Part shown: positions 7,559 through 15,984 of the stretch, in pieces | Layout: each line of letters begins with the position of its first letter | Numbering within the stretch: position 1 is the stretch's first letter | Assembly: GCA_045649145.1 (NCBI GenBank) | Contig: JAZRPK010000015.1 | Location: 1 to 30,924 of the forward strand | Source of the DNA: HGM11525 sp045649145 | GTDB lineage: Bacteria > Bacillota > Clostridia > UBA1381 | Direction: 5' to 3' | Length of the DNA: 30,924 nucleotides | Program-made: the position numbers and the translations under genes | The notes under the pieces: generated by a model | Told to the model about the DNA's origin: nothing | The model's input: the letters and a program-made list of their open reading frames with translations, nothing else | Database searches by the model: none

Positions 7559-8362
7559 TTAGTCCTTTAAGAAGGTTTTATAGGAATGGTGAGTTATCCT
7601 TTTTTCTTCGGGAGGTAATTGCATATAATCGCCGTATGTTGTAGTTAAAATATCATGATAGCCTGAAGGCGCTTTATATTTTTCTCCCTCAAAATCCAAC
7701 ATAACAAAATCTTGATACCATTTTTTTGGAGTTCTGCTGTTTATATCATCATATAATGTTGAGGTGCTTCCGATATAATCACAATTTTCGTAGGGATATT
7801 CCGCGTTTATTTGCTTGGCTTTATCCAACAGATGATTTTTCCCAACCATTTTTGCAATAAGTGACGGGATGAAGTATGCAATTTTTGCTTTTAATGAAAA
7901 TTGCTTAAAGTCGCATATTGTAAAGTAAAACAGCTTGTATATTTTTTGCTTTTTCTTGAAGTATTTTAGAAACATTCCATAATCATCAGGTTGTCCGTCA
8001 AGCGGGAAAATATCAATGTCTATTCCTAATTCTTCACCTTTCTCGTATTTAACTGCTTTTTCCAATTTGACAGTTCTTGTATCAATTACCTTTGCCATGG
8101 AATGTTTTGCCTGCTTATCATACGGGTTAATAACCTTAAAGTGCTCGCTTTTATATGTTTGTAAAAACCTATCGTAGTCAGGTCTTGGCATCTGCAAGTC
8201 AATATCATCATCCCAAGGGATAAAGCCTTTGTGTCTGACAGCGCCTATCAGTGTTCCGTATGCAAGAAAATAAGTCAAATTATTTTCATCACAAAATTTT
8301 GCTACATCTTTCAAAATTTCTATCTGATATTTCTTGTTTTCTTCAAAAGCAATCTCACGCAT
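7559..8362 (-). CDS. LicD family phosphotransferase
   Basis: LicD proteins transfer phosphocholine or related phospho-groups from a nucleotide-activated donor to cell-surface glycans. The 267-residue protein shows the nucleotidyltransferase-like core YFLAYGTLIGAVRHKGFIPW followed by DDDIDLQMPRPDY, with metal-binding acidic residues at Asp51-Asp53 and Asp55. The C-terminal half is basic and aromatic, as usual for the family. It is the last gene of a leftward operon behind two glycosyltransferases, which suggests it decorates the glycan they build. No choline uptake or activation genes (licA/B/C) are in the window, so the transferred group is unknown. Confidence 0.85.
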   Translation of the reverse strand: MREIAFEENKKYQIEILKDVAKFCDENNLTYFLAYGTLIGAVRHKGFIPWDDDIDLQMPRPDYDRFLQTYKSEHFKVINPYDKQAKHSMAKVIDTRTVKLEKAVKYEKGEELGIDIDIFPLDGQPDDYGMFLKYFKKKQKIYKLFYFTICDFKQFSLKAKIAYFIPSLIAKMVGKNHLLDKAKQINAEYPYENCDYIGSTSTLYDDINSRTPKKWYQDFVMLDFEGEKYKAPSGYHDILTTTYGDYMQLPPEEKRITHHSYKTFLKD

Positions 8363-8385
8363 AAGTCTAATTTCCTTCTATCATA

Positions 8386-9498
8386 TTATATTGTATCAAA
8401 CAGTTTTGTATAACAATCCAATTCGTCGTGAATATCACAATTTTCGCTGTATTCCCGTACATTTTTTAATATTTCTTTAGTATTTTCTTCGCCGTCTAAT
8501 ACGTACTTAAGTCCCGCCTTTATGCCAAGCTCGCTGTTTTCTGCTATATATCCGTATTTATCTGTTTTAAGAATTTCTTTCATACCGGCACAGTCTGTCG
8601 TGATAACCGGAACTCCTAAAACCAAAGATTCTACCGCTGCTGTGCTGTATCCTTCCGAAAAGGAAGAACAAATAAAATAATCAGCTTGTCTTATATAGGC
8701 ATAAGGATTTTCGTGATAGCCTAAAAGACGGACATTATCCAATCCGTTTATAGATATGTAATTATCTAATTTCTCATGAAGATGACCTTGTCCTAATATC
8801 CAAAGTTCAAAATCATAGGAGTCTTTTAATTCATTCACTACACGTAACAAACGCTCAAACCCCTTTATCTCTACTAATCTGCCTACCGCTATAAGCTTTG
8901 TGCCTTTTGTTGTATAGGATATGTCTATGGGGACCGAAGACTTTGCCTTTATTTCGTCGTAATTAAGAACATTGTATAATACCATTGCATTGCTGAGTTT
9001 ACCCACCTGAGATTCAAAAAAATTCTTTGCTGCCTCAGAAACAAAACAAACCTTTGAAAATGTAAGATATTCAGAAAGACAGCTTTTGGTGTCGGAATAC
9101 CCTAATATTCCCATATCTTCTTTTGATATACTGCCGTGTATGAATGCAATCTTCTTAGTATCAGGTGCTGATTTTTTTGCGGCTAACACTCTTGTGGGAA
9201 ACCCCGGTAAATATGAAATTTCAATATCAAATTTGCCCCTCAAAAACAATGAGGCAAACCATTTTTTGGGAATGTTATATAATATTTTAACAAGAAAAGC
9301 TGATAATTTATTTTTCGATTTTATGATTTGTCTAACAGTTACATCGGGAGGAATGTCTTTTAGATTTTCTCCTCCTATAACGGTTATAACAGTGACATCG
9401 TACTTACTATAATCAAGAACTTTCAAAAGGTTTACTAAGACTCTCTCGGCTCCGCCTCCTGCCATTGTGTTTATAAAAAACATTATTTTTTTCTTCAT
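8386..9498 (-). CDS. GT4-type (GT-B fold) glycosyltransferase
   Basis: This 371-residue cytoplasmic glycosyltransferase has the GT4 N-terminal glycine loop NTMAGGGAERVLVNLL (acceptor domain). A C-terminal nucleotide-sugar domain begins near GTKLIAVGRLVEIKGFERLL, with the E-x7-E retaining-GT4 motif at Glu283 and Glu291 (SEGYSTAAVES). It probably adds one sugar to a surface polysaccharide or teichoic-acid-like glycan; donor and acceptor cannot be read from sequence. The ATG at 9498 is chosen because GAGGTG lies 9 nt upstream and overlaps the stop region of the preceding gene. In-frame ATG 9507 and GTG 9510 abut or overlap that ribosome site. Confidence 0.85.
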   Translation of the reverse strand: MKKKIMFFINTMAGGGAERVLVNLLKVLDYSKYDVTVITVIGGENLKDIPPDVTVRQIIKSKNKLSAFLVKILYNIPKKWFASLFLRGKFDIEISYLPGFPTRVLAAKKSAPDTKKIAFIHGSISKEDMGILGYSDTKSCLSEYLTFSKVCFVSEAAKNFFESQVGKLSNAMVLYNVLNYDEIKAKSSVPIDISYTTKGTKLIAVGRLVEIKGFERLLRVVNELKDSYDFELWILGQGHLHEKLDNYISINGLDNVRLLGYHENPYAYIRQADYFICSSFSEGYSTAAVESLVLGVPVITTDCAGMKEILKTDKYGYIAENSELGIKAGLKYVLDGEENTKEILKNVREYSENCDIHDELDCYTKLFDTI

Positions 9499-9511
9499 GG
9501 CACACATCACC

Positions 9512-10546
9512 TCAAACGGACATCTTAGGTTTGTTATTCTTAAATAAACGCTTAAGAAGCTTCTTTAGTTCACCCTTTTGGGCAAAAATAATTCTTCTTA
9601 TGATACCTTCTATTCTTCTTGTTACAGAAAGAACGGGAGTCAAACCCAGTATTTTGTATACCTCTTTTGCATATTGATTGTCTTCTATAACATATTTGGG
9701 ATGCTTAAGGGGAAATGTCATAGGATAGCGTGGTGCGAAAAAGACTTTCTGTAATCCCTTGGGGATTTTCTTAAGAGAGCTTACTGCGTGTGAGCTGTCC
9801 TCGGTTAATCCGATGTTGGTTATTAAATTCCTTTGAGGAACGATAGAAAGAGTGGAATTAAAATAACCTGCCATCTTAAACTGGAACGTCCATGCAGATA
9901 AGCGTCCGCCGCTATTTAGGATTTCTTTTCTTTGCTTTGCATCCTTTATTATCTGCTTTCTGGCGGATTTTGTTTTGTATATTGAATGAAGAAAACAATT
10001 TAACGCATATGTATCATCAAGAAAATCAATATTATATTCCATCAAATCCCATGCTCTTTTCCAGGTTGCCCAACCCCAACAAGAGCCTATTTCGGAATAG
10101 AAGTAGCTGTACGGGCATCTTTTCGTTTCGCCGCAATGGTTCATACCTGCAACATCTATAATTCTCTCGTCGTCCTTATATCTTTCGAGCATCTGGGCAC
10201 AAAATGTAAAAAAGTCCTTTGATGCAACAATGTCGTCCTCTAAAATGATTAACCTGTCAACATATTGGAATGCTTCTTTTATGCCCGAATATATTCTTTT
10301 GCCGCAACCGAGATTAACATCGGAGTATATGTGCCTTACTTCACATTCCCAGTCGATGTCGCTAACTACGTCTCTGCATTTTTGGATGTTTTCTATGTCA
10401 TTAGGGTTATTTTCTCTTGCGCCGTCTTGTATTAAAAATAACTTAGTCGGCTTTGCTTCTTTAACAGCCGCAAAGCACTCTTTTAACGGGGCTGGTCTGT
10501 TAAAAAACACCATTGCCACAGGGACATCAATCAATGCCTTATCCAT
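9512..10546 (-). CDS. GT2-like (GT-A fold) glycosyltransferase
   Basis: This 344-residue protein resembles the GT-A glycosyltransferases sometimes labelled HlpA-like. The N-terminus VPVAMVFFNRPAPLKECFAAV is the first Rossmann strand and helix. LFLIQDGARENN and SDVNLGCGKRIYSGI form the nucleotide-binding region. An acidic metal motif ILEDDIVAS lies at residues 102-109, and SCWGWATWKRAWD around 155-167 is a subgroup hallmark. No membrane segment is evident. It is the first gene of the leftward glycosyltransferase-LicD operon, with AGAGGAAA before the start. Sugar specificity is unknown. Confidence 0.8.
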   Translation of the reverse strand: MDKALIDVPVAMVFFNRPAPLKECFAAVKEAKPTKLFLIQDGARENNPNDIENIQKCRDVVSDIDWECEVRHIYSDVNLGCGKRIYSGIKEAFQYVDRLIILEDDIVASKDFFTFCAQMLERYKDDERIIDVAGMNHCGETKRCPYSYFYSEIGSCWGWATWKRAWDLMEYNIDFLDDTYALNCFLHSIYKTKSARKQIIKDAKQRKEILNSGGRLSAWTFQFKMAGYFNSTLSIVPQRNLITNIGLTEDSSHAVSSLKKIPKGLQKVFFAPRYPMTFPLKHPKYVIEDNQYAKEVYKILGLTPVLSVTRRIEGIIRRIIFAQKGELKKLLKRLFKNNKPKMSV

Positions 10547-10585
10547 AATTTTTTCCTCTCATATTTTATATAATGTTGGGATTTA

Positions 10586-10614
10586 ATCATATCATATATA
10601 TTTTTGTAAGTCAA
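10586..10614 (-). promoter_or_regulatory. promoter of the leftward glycosyltransferase-licD operon
   Basis: On the minus strand, TTGACT (10609-10614) is followed after 17 bp by TATGAT (10586-10591), one mismatch in each box. It is back to back with the rightward promoter at 10682, so the two glycan operons diverge from one 135-bp region. Confidence 0.7.
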
Positions 10615-10681
10615 GTTTATAAGCTTAATTATCTAAAGTGGTTTTATGTATAATTATATCCTCGGCAAGTTATGATAAACG

Positions 10682-10710
10682 TTGACAATTATCGTCATAA
10701 ATGGTATAAT
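10682..10710 (+). promoter_or_regulatory. consensus promoter of the gtrA-gtrB-gtrC-GH26 operon
   Basis: TTGACA (10682-10687), exactly 17 bp, then TATAAT (10705-10710): a perfect sigma-A consensus. The predicted start, near 10717, rules out any start codon before about 10720 for the next gene. Confidence 0.88.
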
Positions 10711-10756
10711 CTCGGTATACAATCAGGGTAGTTATATCAACTTGGAGGGGAAGCAC

Positions 10757-11179
10757 TTGATTAACAAAATAAAGGACGTTTTAATGAGCAGGCTCACGAG
10801 AGAGCTGATAATATATATAATTGCAGGTGTGGCGACAACCGCTGTCGACTGGATAGTTACATTCATACTGTCCAATTGGTGCACTCCGACGCTTAGTAAT
10901 GCGGTTGCGATAGTTGTATCGATAATATTTGCATATCTGGTAAACAGCAGATATGTATTTGAAACAAAGCCTGAAAGTATGAGGGTTGAGCTTAGAATGT
11001 TTACCGAGTTTGTCGGTGCAAGAGTTGTGTCGAGCGTTATACAGCTTGCCGCTATATTTATTTTTGTGGACAAGCTCGGCTTTAATCATTATGTCATCAA
11101 GGCATTGGCGAGCGTATTTGTAATAGTCTTTAACTATGTTGTAAGCAAGCTGTGGATTTTTAAGAAGAAAGAGGATTAA
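10757..11179 (+). CDS. GtrA-family membrane protein (putative lipid-linked sugar flippase)
   Basis: This 140-residue polytopic protein has four predicted helices (about 18-38, 44-62, 80-100, 112-132). It carries the GtrA signature: IIYIIAGVATTAVDWIVTF early, AYLVNSRYVFE in the middle and FNYVVSKLWIFKKKED at the end. GtrA proteins are thought to move polyprenyl-phosphate-sugars across the membrane. The longest open frame begins inside the -35 box and cannot be the start. The TTG at 10757 has GGAGGGG 6 nt upstream and is preferred; ATG 10784, behind AAAGGA, is the alternative. A GtrB-like transferase follows after 5 bp. Confidence 0.85.
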   Translation: MINKIKDVLMSRLTRELIIYIIAGVATTAVDWIVTFILSNWCTPTLSNAVAIVVSIIFAYLVNSRYVFETKPESMRVELRMFTEFVGARVVSSVIQLAAIFIFVDKLGFNHYVIKALASVFVIVFNYVVSKLWIFKKKED

Positions 11180-11184
11180 GTGAT

Positions 11185-12120
11185 ATGGACAAGATTTCGA
11201 TAATAGTTCCCTGTTATAACGAGGAAAAGGTAATAGATATGTTCCATACCGAGCTGGACAAATCGGTGTCCGATATGGTGGGTGTGGACTTTGAGTTCAT
11301 ATTTATAGATGACGGCTCGAGGGATAAAACCTATGAAAAGCTTGTTACGCTTTCAAATATGGACAGACGTGTTAAATATATCAGCTTTTCCAAGAACTTC
11401 GGCAAGGAGGCGGCAATGCTTGCGGGACTTAAGTACGCAAGCGGAAAGTATATCGTTGTAATGGACGCCGATTTGCAGCACCCGCCTGCGCTTATCCCCA
11501 AAATGTACGGGATAATAAAGACCGCAGACTGCGACTGTGTTGCTACACGCCGTCTTACCAGAGAAAACGAGCCGCCTGTAAGAAGCTTCTTTGCTCACAA
11601 GTTTTACAATCTCTTTAACAAGCTGTGCGGACTTGATGTAGTAGACGGTGCGATGGATTTTCGTATGATGTCAAAAAGAATGGTAGAGGCTATTTTGTCT
11701 ATGCCCGAGCACGGACGTTTTTCTAAGGGAATTTTCTCGTGGGTAGGCTTTAAGACCGAATGGCTCGAGTATAAGAATATCGAAAGAGCGGCAGGGGAAA
11801 CAAAGTGGTCGTTTGGCAAGCTGTTGCTGTATGCGATTGAAGGCTTTACGTCCTTTTCGCATCTTCCGCTCTATATCCCTGCAATTGCAGGTGTTGCACT
11901 TACAGGCATTTCAGCGTTGGCAATTGTTATTGCACTCGTGATGCACTTTGGTATGAATATTGCGGTTTCTGCTGCGTGGGCATTGGCACTTTTGGTGCTG
12001 TTTATGTTCGGAGTGCAGTTTATGATTTTGGGCGTTTTCGGCGGTTATATAGCAAAGATATTTGTCGAGTCGAAAAACAGACCGCAGTATATCATAAAGG
12101 ACACCAATATAGGTATTTAA
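11185..12120 (+). CDS. GtrB/DPM1-like polyprenyl-phosphate glycosyltransferase
   Basis: A 311-residue GT2 enzyme that should transfer a sugar from a nucleotide donor to polyprenyl phosphate on the inner membrane face. The N-terminal GT-A domain has ISIIVPCYNEE, FIFIDDGSRDKTYE, the metal-binding DAD at 94-96 (VVMDADLQHPP) and the DFRMMSK region. Two C-terminal membrane helices (about 231-257 and 265-292) follow, as in GtrB, YkoT and ArnC. It lies between gtrA and a GtrC-like gene with very short spacers, forming a typical three-component glycosylation module. Confidence 0.92.
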   Translation: MDKISIIVPCYNEEKVIDMFHTELDKSVSDMVGVDFEFIFIDDGSRDKTYEKLVTLSNMDRRVKYISFSKNFGKEAAMLAGLKYASGKYIVVMDADLQHPPALIPKMYGIIKTADCDCVATRRLTRENEPPVRSFFAHKFYNLFNKLCGLDVVDGAMDFRMMSKRMVEAILSMPEHGRFSKGIFSWVGFKTEWLEYKNIERAAGETKWSFGKLLLYAIEGFTSFSHLPLYIPAIAGVALTGISALAIVIALVMHFGMNIAVSAAWALALLVLFMFGVQFMILGVFGGYIAKIFVESKNRPQYIIKDTNIGI

Positions 12121-12136
12121 GCTTGGGGGAAGGATA

Positions 12137-13591
12137 ATGAAAAAAATGTGCGGTAAAAAGGACCGGGCGTGGTATGCAGTTCTGTTTTCGTTCGTATTTG
12201 TGCTGAGCTTTCTGGTTATGCGGAATATCACCCTCTTTGGCGACGATTACTATTATACAACCTTTTGGGGTGAGGGCTTTTGGGACAAGCATATAGAGCA
12301 TTATATGCTCGCTAACGGCAGAGCTATTGTGCATTTTCTCGCTACGGTTTTTATATCAATCAATCCGATTTTCTGGCAGGTGTTAAATTCGGCATTTCTT
12401 GCACTTATTGCAACGCTTGCGGCGAAGCATTTCCCTGATAAAAAAGGCAGAGCCGTTGTCATAATCATCTCGGCGGCGATGGTTGGTGCACTTGGAATAG
12501 ATATGACAAGAGAGAGCATTTATTGGCTTACAGGCTCGTTTAATTATGTTTATCCGTTTGCGATGCTGATGCTGTTTTGGTATCTGCTGTATACTATGAG
12601 AGGCAGATATCTGCCACTTTTGTATGTGCTTGGATTTCTTTCGGCGGCGACAACCGAGCAAAACGGTATGATGACTCTTGGAGTTGTGGTGCTGTATCTT
12701 TTGGACAGCAAATTCATACGTAGGGAAAAGCCTCAAAAAAAGCTGTTGTTCCTTTTAATTCCGACAGTTTTAGGATTTGTGAGTGTATATTTTGCGCCTG
12801 CAACCTTTGTAAGATACGGCATTGAAACGGAAAAGGGTATGCTTGAGGTAATCGGCGAACAGCTGCCGATGATTTATTACCATTTTATCTCGAAAAAATA
12901 TATGCTCCCGTTTGTGATACTGAATTTTGCGGCAATGGGCGTGTTCCTTTATAAGAACTCGGACAAGCTGTGGCAGAAAGCGGTTGCGTTGGCTAATATC
13001 GTGTCAATACTGCTTGCACTCTATATTTCAAAAACGCCGTATGTATATGCAACAAAAAATACGATGCTTGCCTTGTCGGTGCTGACAGTACTGCTCGGTT
13101 TTAATATTGCGTTAATACTTGTTTATCTTATAAAGAACAGACCCGATGGCTATCTTACAGCCTGTACGGCACTTATACTTGCATTCGGTTCGCAGCTTAT
13201 GATGTCGGCGTCGCCTGTTTCGGGTGCGAGAACAATGCTGTGCGGTGTATTTAATCTGGTTATTTTTGATGCGGCATTGCTGTCTTTAGCGTGCGGTGAG
13301 AAAAAATATAGGGTGGCGGCGCTTGTCATCAGCCTGATATTTTTCGCATTTGGAATGAATACATATTATAACACATATGTAGGCTATAAAGCCAACTATC
13401 CTGTTACGGCTGCTAATGAGGAGGTAATAGAGGAATATCTTAAAAACCCGACGGGCGAGATTTCACTCGGCACACTTCCGTATCCCGACCATTGTTGGTC
13501 GATGCCCTATCAGAGCAGCTATCATCTCTATTATTACAAGAACTACTATGGTCTGGCTGAGGAAACGATTGTAAACTGGCTAGAGCCGTGA
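12137..13591 (+). CDS. Polytopic membrane protein, GtrC-like / DUF6056-like
   Basis: This 484-residue protein has around ten hydrophobic helices. The first is followed by an extracytoplasmic acidic-aromatic patch (TLFGDDYYYTTFWGEGFW) and a conserved NGR, the pattern of GT-C-like DUF6056 proteins and GtrC-type glucosyltransferases. In GT-C enzymes such acidic residues after helix 1 form the active site that takes sugar from a polyprenyl carrier outside the membrane. With gtrA and gtrB directly upstream, a role as the final transferase is likely. The acceptor is unknown. GGGGGAAGGA precedes the ATG. Confidence 0.72.
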   Translation: MKKMCGKKDRAWYAVLFSFVFVLSFLVMRNITLFGDDYYYTTFWGEGFWDKHIEHYMLANGRAIVHFLATVFISINPIFWQVLNSAFLALIATLAAKHFPDKKGRAVVIIISAAMVGALGIDMTRESIYWLTGSFNYVYPFAMLMLFWYLLYTMRGRYLPLLYVLGFLSAATTEQNGMMTLGVVVLYLLDSKFIRREKPQKKLLFLLIPTVLGFVSVYFAPATFVRYGIETEKGMLEVIGEQLPMIYYHFISKKYMLPFVILNFAAMGVFLYKNSDKLWQKAVALANIVSILLALYISKTPYVYATKNTMLALSVLTVLLGFNIALILVYLIKNRPDGYLTACTALILAFGSQLMMSASPVSGARTMLCGVFNLVIFDAALLSLACGEKKYRVAALVISLIFFAFGMNTYYNTYVGYKANYPVTAANEEVIEEYLKNPTGEISLGTLPYPDHCWSMPYQSSYHLYYYKNYYGLAEETIVNWLEP

Positions 13592-13612
13592 AAATAAAAA
13601 GGAGAAGGAAAA

Positions 13613-15556
13613 ATGAGGAAAATCACAAAATTAATCATCACATCAGTAGCAAGCTTTGTGCTTATATCGGGACAGCTTTGCAGTGCGTACTCATTCCCGA
13701 AGGCGTTTTTTGACCTGCAGACAGGTCTTGATGCTGCGATTGCGGCAGGCGACGACAGAGGTATAATCGAGTATGCTACCAAGCAGTATAACATATTCTC
13801 GAGCGCACCCCGTGATAACGATATAGACTCTGTTACCGCAACTAAAACCTATACAATTGCAGAAGCATACGAAAGACTGGGCGATTACGAGAATGCGGCA
13901 GTCTGGTATGAGCGTGGTATAGTTGCTAACGAGGCTATGGGCTTTACAGATGCGGTTAGAATTTCAAAGGAAAAAGCAAAGCAGTTCAAAACAGAGCTAA
14001 GTCTTTATAAAAAGAGCTATGACACACAGGTTAATTACAATGCCAAAAACGAGCACGAGCTGGGCGTATTAACAGGTATCACCTTCGACTCGCCGACAAG
14101 AAGTGAGCTTAAAAATGAGTCTATGATTTTGATTTATCATATGCACGGCGACGACTTTAATCTGTTCTACGAGGGCTTTTTGAAGGAAGCATCCGAGAAG
14201 AAAAAGGCTGTCGAGATTGCATATAACGTAAACGGTGCGGGCGATATAGGTATGATAAATATGTCGTCGCAGGCAATTTCCGACTTTGCAGATATACTTA
14301 AAAAATACCCCGATGTGCCTATCTATCTTCGTTTTGCGGGCGAGGTTAACGAGTGGGAGGTAAAGCCGGGCGCAGAGGATTATAAGAAGGCGTTTCGTAC
14401 AGTTGCAAGCATTATGCGCTCAAAATGCCCGAATGTTGCGATGGTTTACGGCCTTAACTTTGTTTCGACGTGGGATACCAAGTACACCGACTACTACCCC
14501 GGTGACGAGTATGTAGATTGGGTTGGTGTATCGCTCTACTGCAGAAAATATTTTAAGGGCGCGCCTATAACAACATTTCGTGAAAGCATTGACGAGGTAA
14601 TGTTCTACGGCGGAAAGAGTGCCGAGCCTGTACATATGATGGAGGAAATTGTAAGGACCTTCGGTAACAGAAAGCCGATTATGATATTCGAGAGCGGTGC
14701 AACAGGTCACACCGTAGGACTTGGCGAATACAGCGAAGAATGGGCAAAGAGAAGAGTTGCCAAAATACTTAACTACCTGCCGATGAAGTATCCCGAGATT
14801 AAGATGATAGGCTATTTTGACCAGTACGTAGCGCCTGAAAATGATGACTATTCATTAAAACATCATTCCTCGGTAAAGGAATACTATAACTCTCAGGTCA
14901 AGAAATCACACTTTATACAGGATAAATATGACAACGATAACGTTTCGGGATATGCTAAATGCTCTAACGGCTTTACTGTGTCACAGACTACAGAAACCCT
15001 TGCTGTTTATGCGGGAATTTACGGCTCCGAGAGCGAGAAGGTTGACTACTTTGTCGATGATGTGTGGGTAGGCGGTTCAAGCTCGATACCATACTCTGCT
15101 GACATTGATTTTTCAAAATATCCTGTCGGCACACACGTTTTGAGATATAACGTAACCGACAGCAACGGCAGACTGTATTCAAAGTCGGTTAATTTCAAGG
15201 TGACAGAGAATATCAAAATTACTGTAGACGGCACACTTTTACAGGACCTTGACCAGCCGCCTATGATAATAAACAGCAGAACGCTGGTGCCTGTTCGTGC
15301 AATCTTTGAGGCTGTGGGCGCAACTGTACAGTGGGACGGCACTACACAGACAGTAACCGCCAACAAAAACGGCGAGATTGTAAAAATGGTAATCGGCGAC
15401 AAAAAGGTTTACAAAAACGGAAGCCTGTACACAGAGGCTGATGTTTCACCCAAGATTATCAACGGCCGTACACTTGTTCCTGCAAGACTTGCGGCAGAAA
15501 TTTATGATAAGTCGGTTAATTGGGACAAAAATACCAGAACTGTTATAGTAAACTAA
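13613..15556 (+). CDS. Secreted GH26-like glycosidase with C-terminal copper-amine-oxidase-N (stalk) domains
   Basis: The 647-residue protein starts with a signal peptide (about 1-26). A helical TPR-like region follows (about 75-130, AYERLGDYENAAVWYERG), then a (beta/alpha)8 domain (about 150-430) like GH26 beta-mannanases. The likely acid/base is Glu244 in YLRFAGEVNEW and the nucleophile Glu360 in IMIFESGATGH. An Ig-like segment (about 440-532) links to two copies of the Cu_amine_oxidN1 repeat (about 535-647, with INSRTLVPVRAIFEAVGA and INGRTLVPARLAAEIY), often found on clostridial surface proteins. It may process the glycan built by the upstream Gtr genes or dietary mannan; the substrate is unproven. 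AAGGAGAAGGA precedes the ATG. It is last in the operon. Confidence 0.78.
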   Translation: MRKITKLIITSVASFVLISGQLCSAYSFPKAFFDLQTGLDAAIAAGDDRGIIEYATKQYNIFSSAPRDNDIDSVTATKTYTIAEAYERLGDYENAAVWYERGIVANEAMGFTDAVRISKEKAKQFKTELSLYKKSYDTQVNYNAKNEHELGVLTGITFDSPTRSELKNESMILIYHMHGDDFNLFYEGFLKEASEKKKAVEIAYNVNGAGDIGMINMSSQAISDFADILKKYPDVPIYLRFAGEVNEWEVKPGAEDYKKAFRTVASIMRSKCPNVAMVYGLNFVSTWDTKYTDYYPGDEYVDWVGVSLYCRKYFKGAPITTFRESIDEVMFYGGKSAEPVHMMEEIVRTFGNRKPIMIFESGATGHTVGLGEYSEEWAKRRVAKILNYLPMKYPEIKMIGYFDQYVAPENDDYSLKHHSSVKEYYNSQVKKSHFIQDKYDNDNVSGYAKCSNGFTVSQTTETLAVYAGIYGSESEKVDYFVDDVWVGGSSSIPYSADIDFSKYPVGTHVLRYNVTDSNGRLYSKSVNFKVTENIKITVDGTLLQDLDQPPMIINSRTLVPVRAIFEAVGATVQWDGTTQTVTANKNGEIVKMVIGDKKVYKNGSLYTEADVSPKIINGRTLVPARLAAEIYDKSVNWDKNTRTVIVN

Positions 15557-15559
15557 GAT

Positions 15560-15596
15560 AAAAAAACAATCTGCGTTTTTCGCAGATTGTTTTTTG
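15560..15596. terminator. Bidirectional terminator between the GH26-like gene and yraN
   Basis: ACAATCTGCG (15566-15575) pairs perfectly with CGCAGATTGT (15581-15590). An A-run on the left and a T-run on the right allow it to serve both converging transcripts. Confidence 0.93.
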
Positions 15597-15612
15597 CGTC
15601 TTTGCACAATTT

Positions 15613-15975
15613 TCAGCAAAAGGCATTTTCGATATGATTTATACTGTCAACAACAAGGCTTTCGCCCTTTTCGTGATAATAAACCTCTACCACGTCAAAG
15701 CGTACGGGTGTATCGCTTGCCCCTATGTAATAAAGAGCGGTCTTGATAATTTTCTGTTGCTTTCGATAATCGACAAACTCTGCCGCCCTGCCGTATCTTG
15801 CCGATTTTCTCGTCTTAACCTCGACAAAAACGGTGTACTCACCATCGACAGCTATTATATCAAGCTCGCCTGCGCGGCAGTAGAAATTTCGCTTAATTAT
15901 CTTCATTCCCTTTGCGGCGAGGTAATCAGCCGCGGCTTTCTCGCCAAAGTTGCCCGCCTGTTTTTTGTCAGTCAT
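15613..15975 (-). CDS. yraN: YraN/UPF0102 family nuclease-fold protein
   Basis: This 120-residue protein belongs to UPF0102, a Holliday-junction-resolvase-like restriction-endonuclease fold of uncertain role. The family pattern is complete: NFGEKAAADYLAAKGM, then RAGELDIIAVDG and VFVEVKTR, giving a PD-(D/E)xK-type set at Glu37, Asp39, Glu52 and Lys54. GAGGTGG precedes the ATG. It lies 9 bp downstream of rnhB, its usual neighbour in Firmicutes, so the two are probably co-transcribed. Confidence 0.93.
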   Translation of the reverse strand: MTDKKQAGNFGEKAAADYLAAKGMKIIKRNFYCRAGELDIIAVDGEYTVFVEVKTRKSARYGRAAEFVDYRKQQKIIKTALYYIGASDTPVRFDVVEVYYHEKGESLVVDSINHIENAFC

Positions 15976-15984
15976 AATACCACC

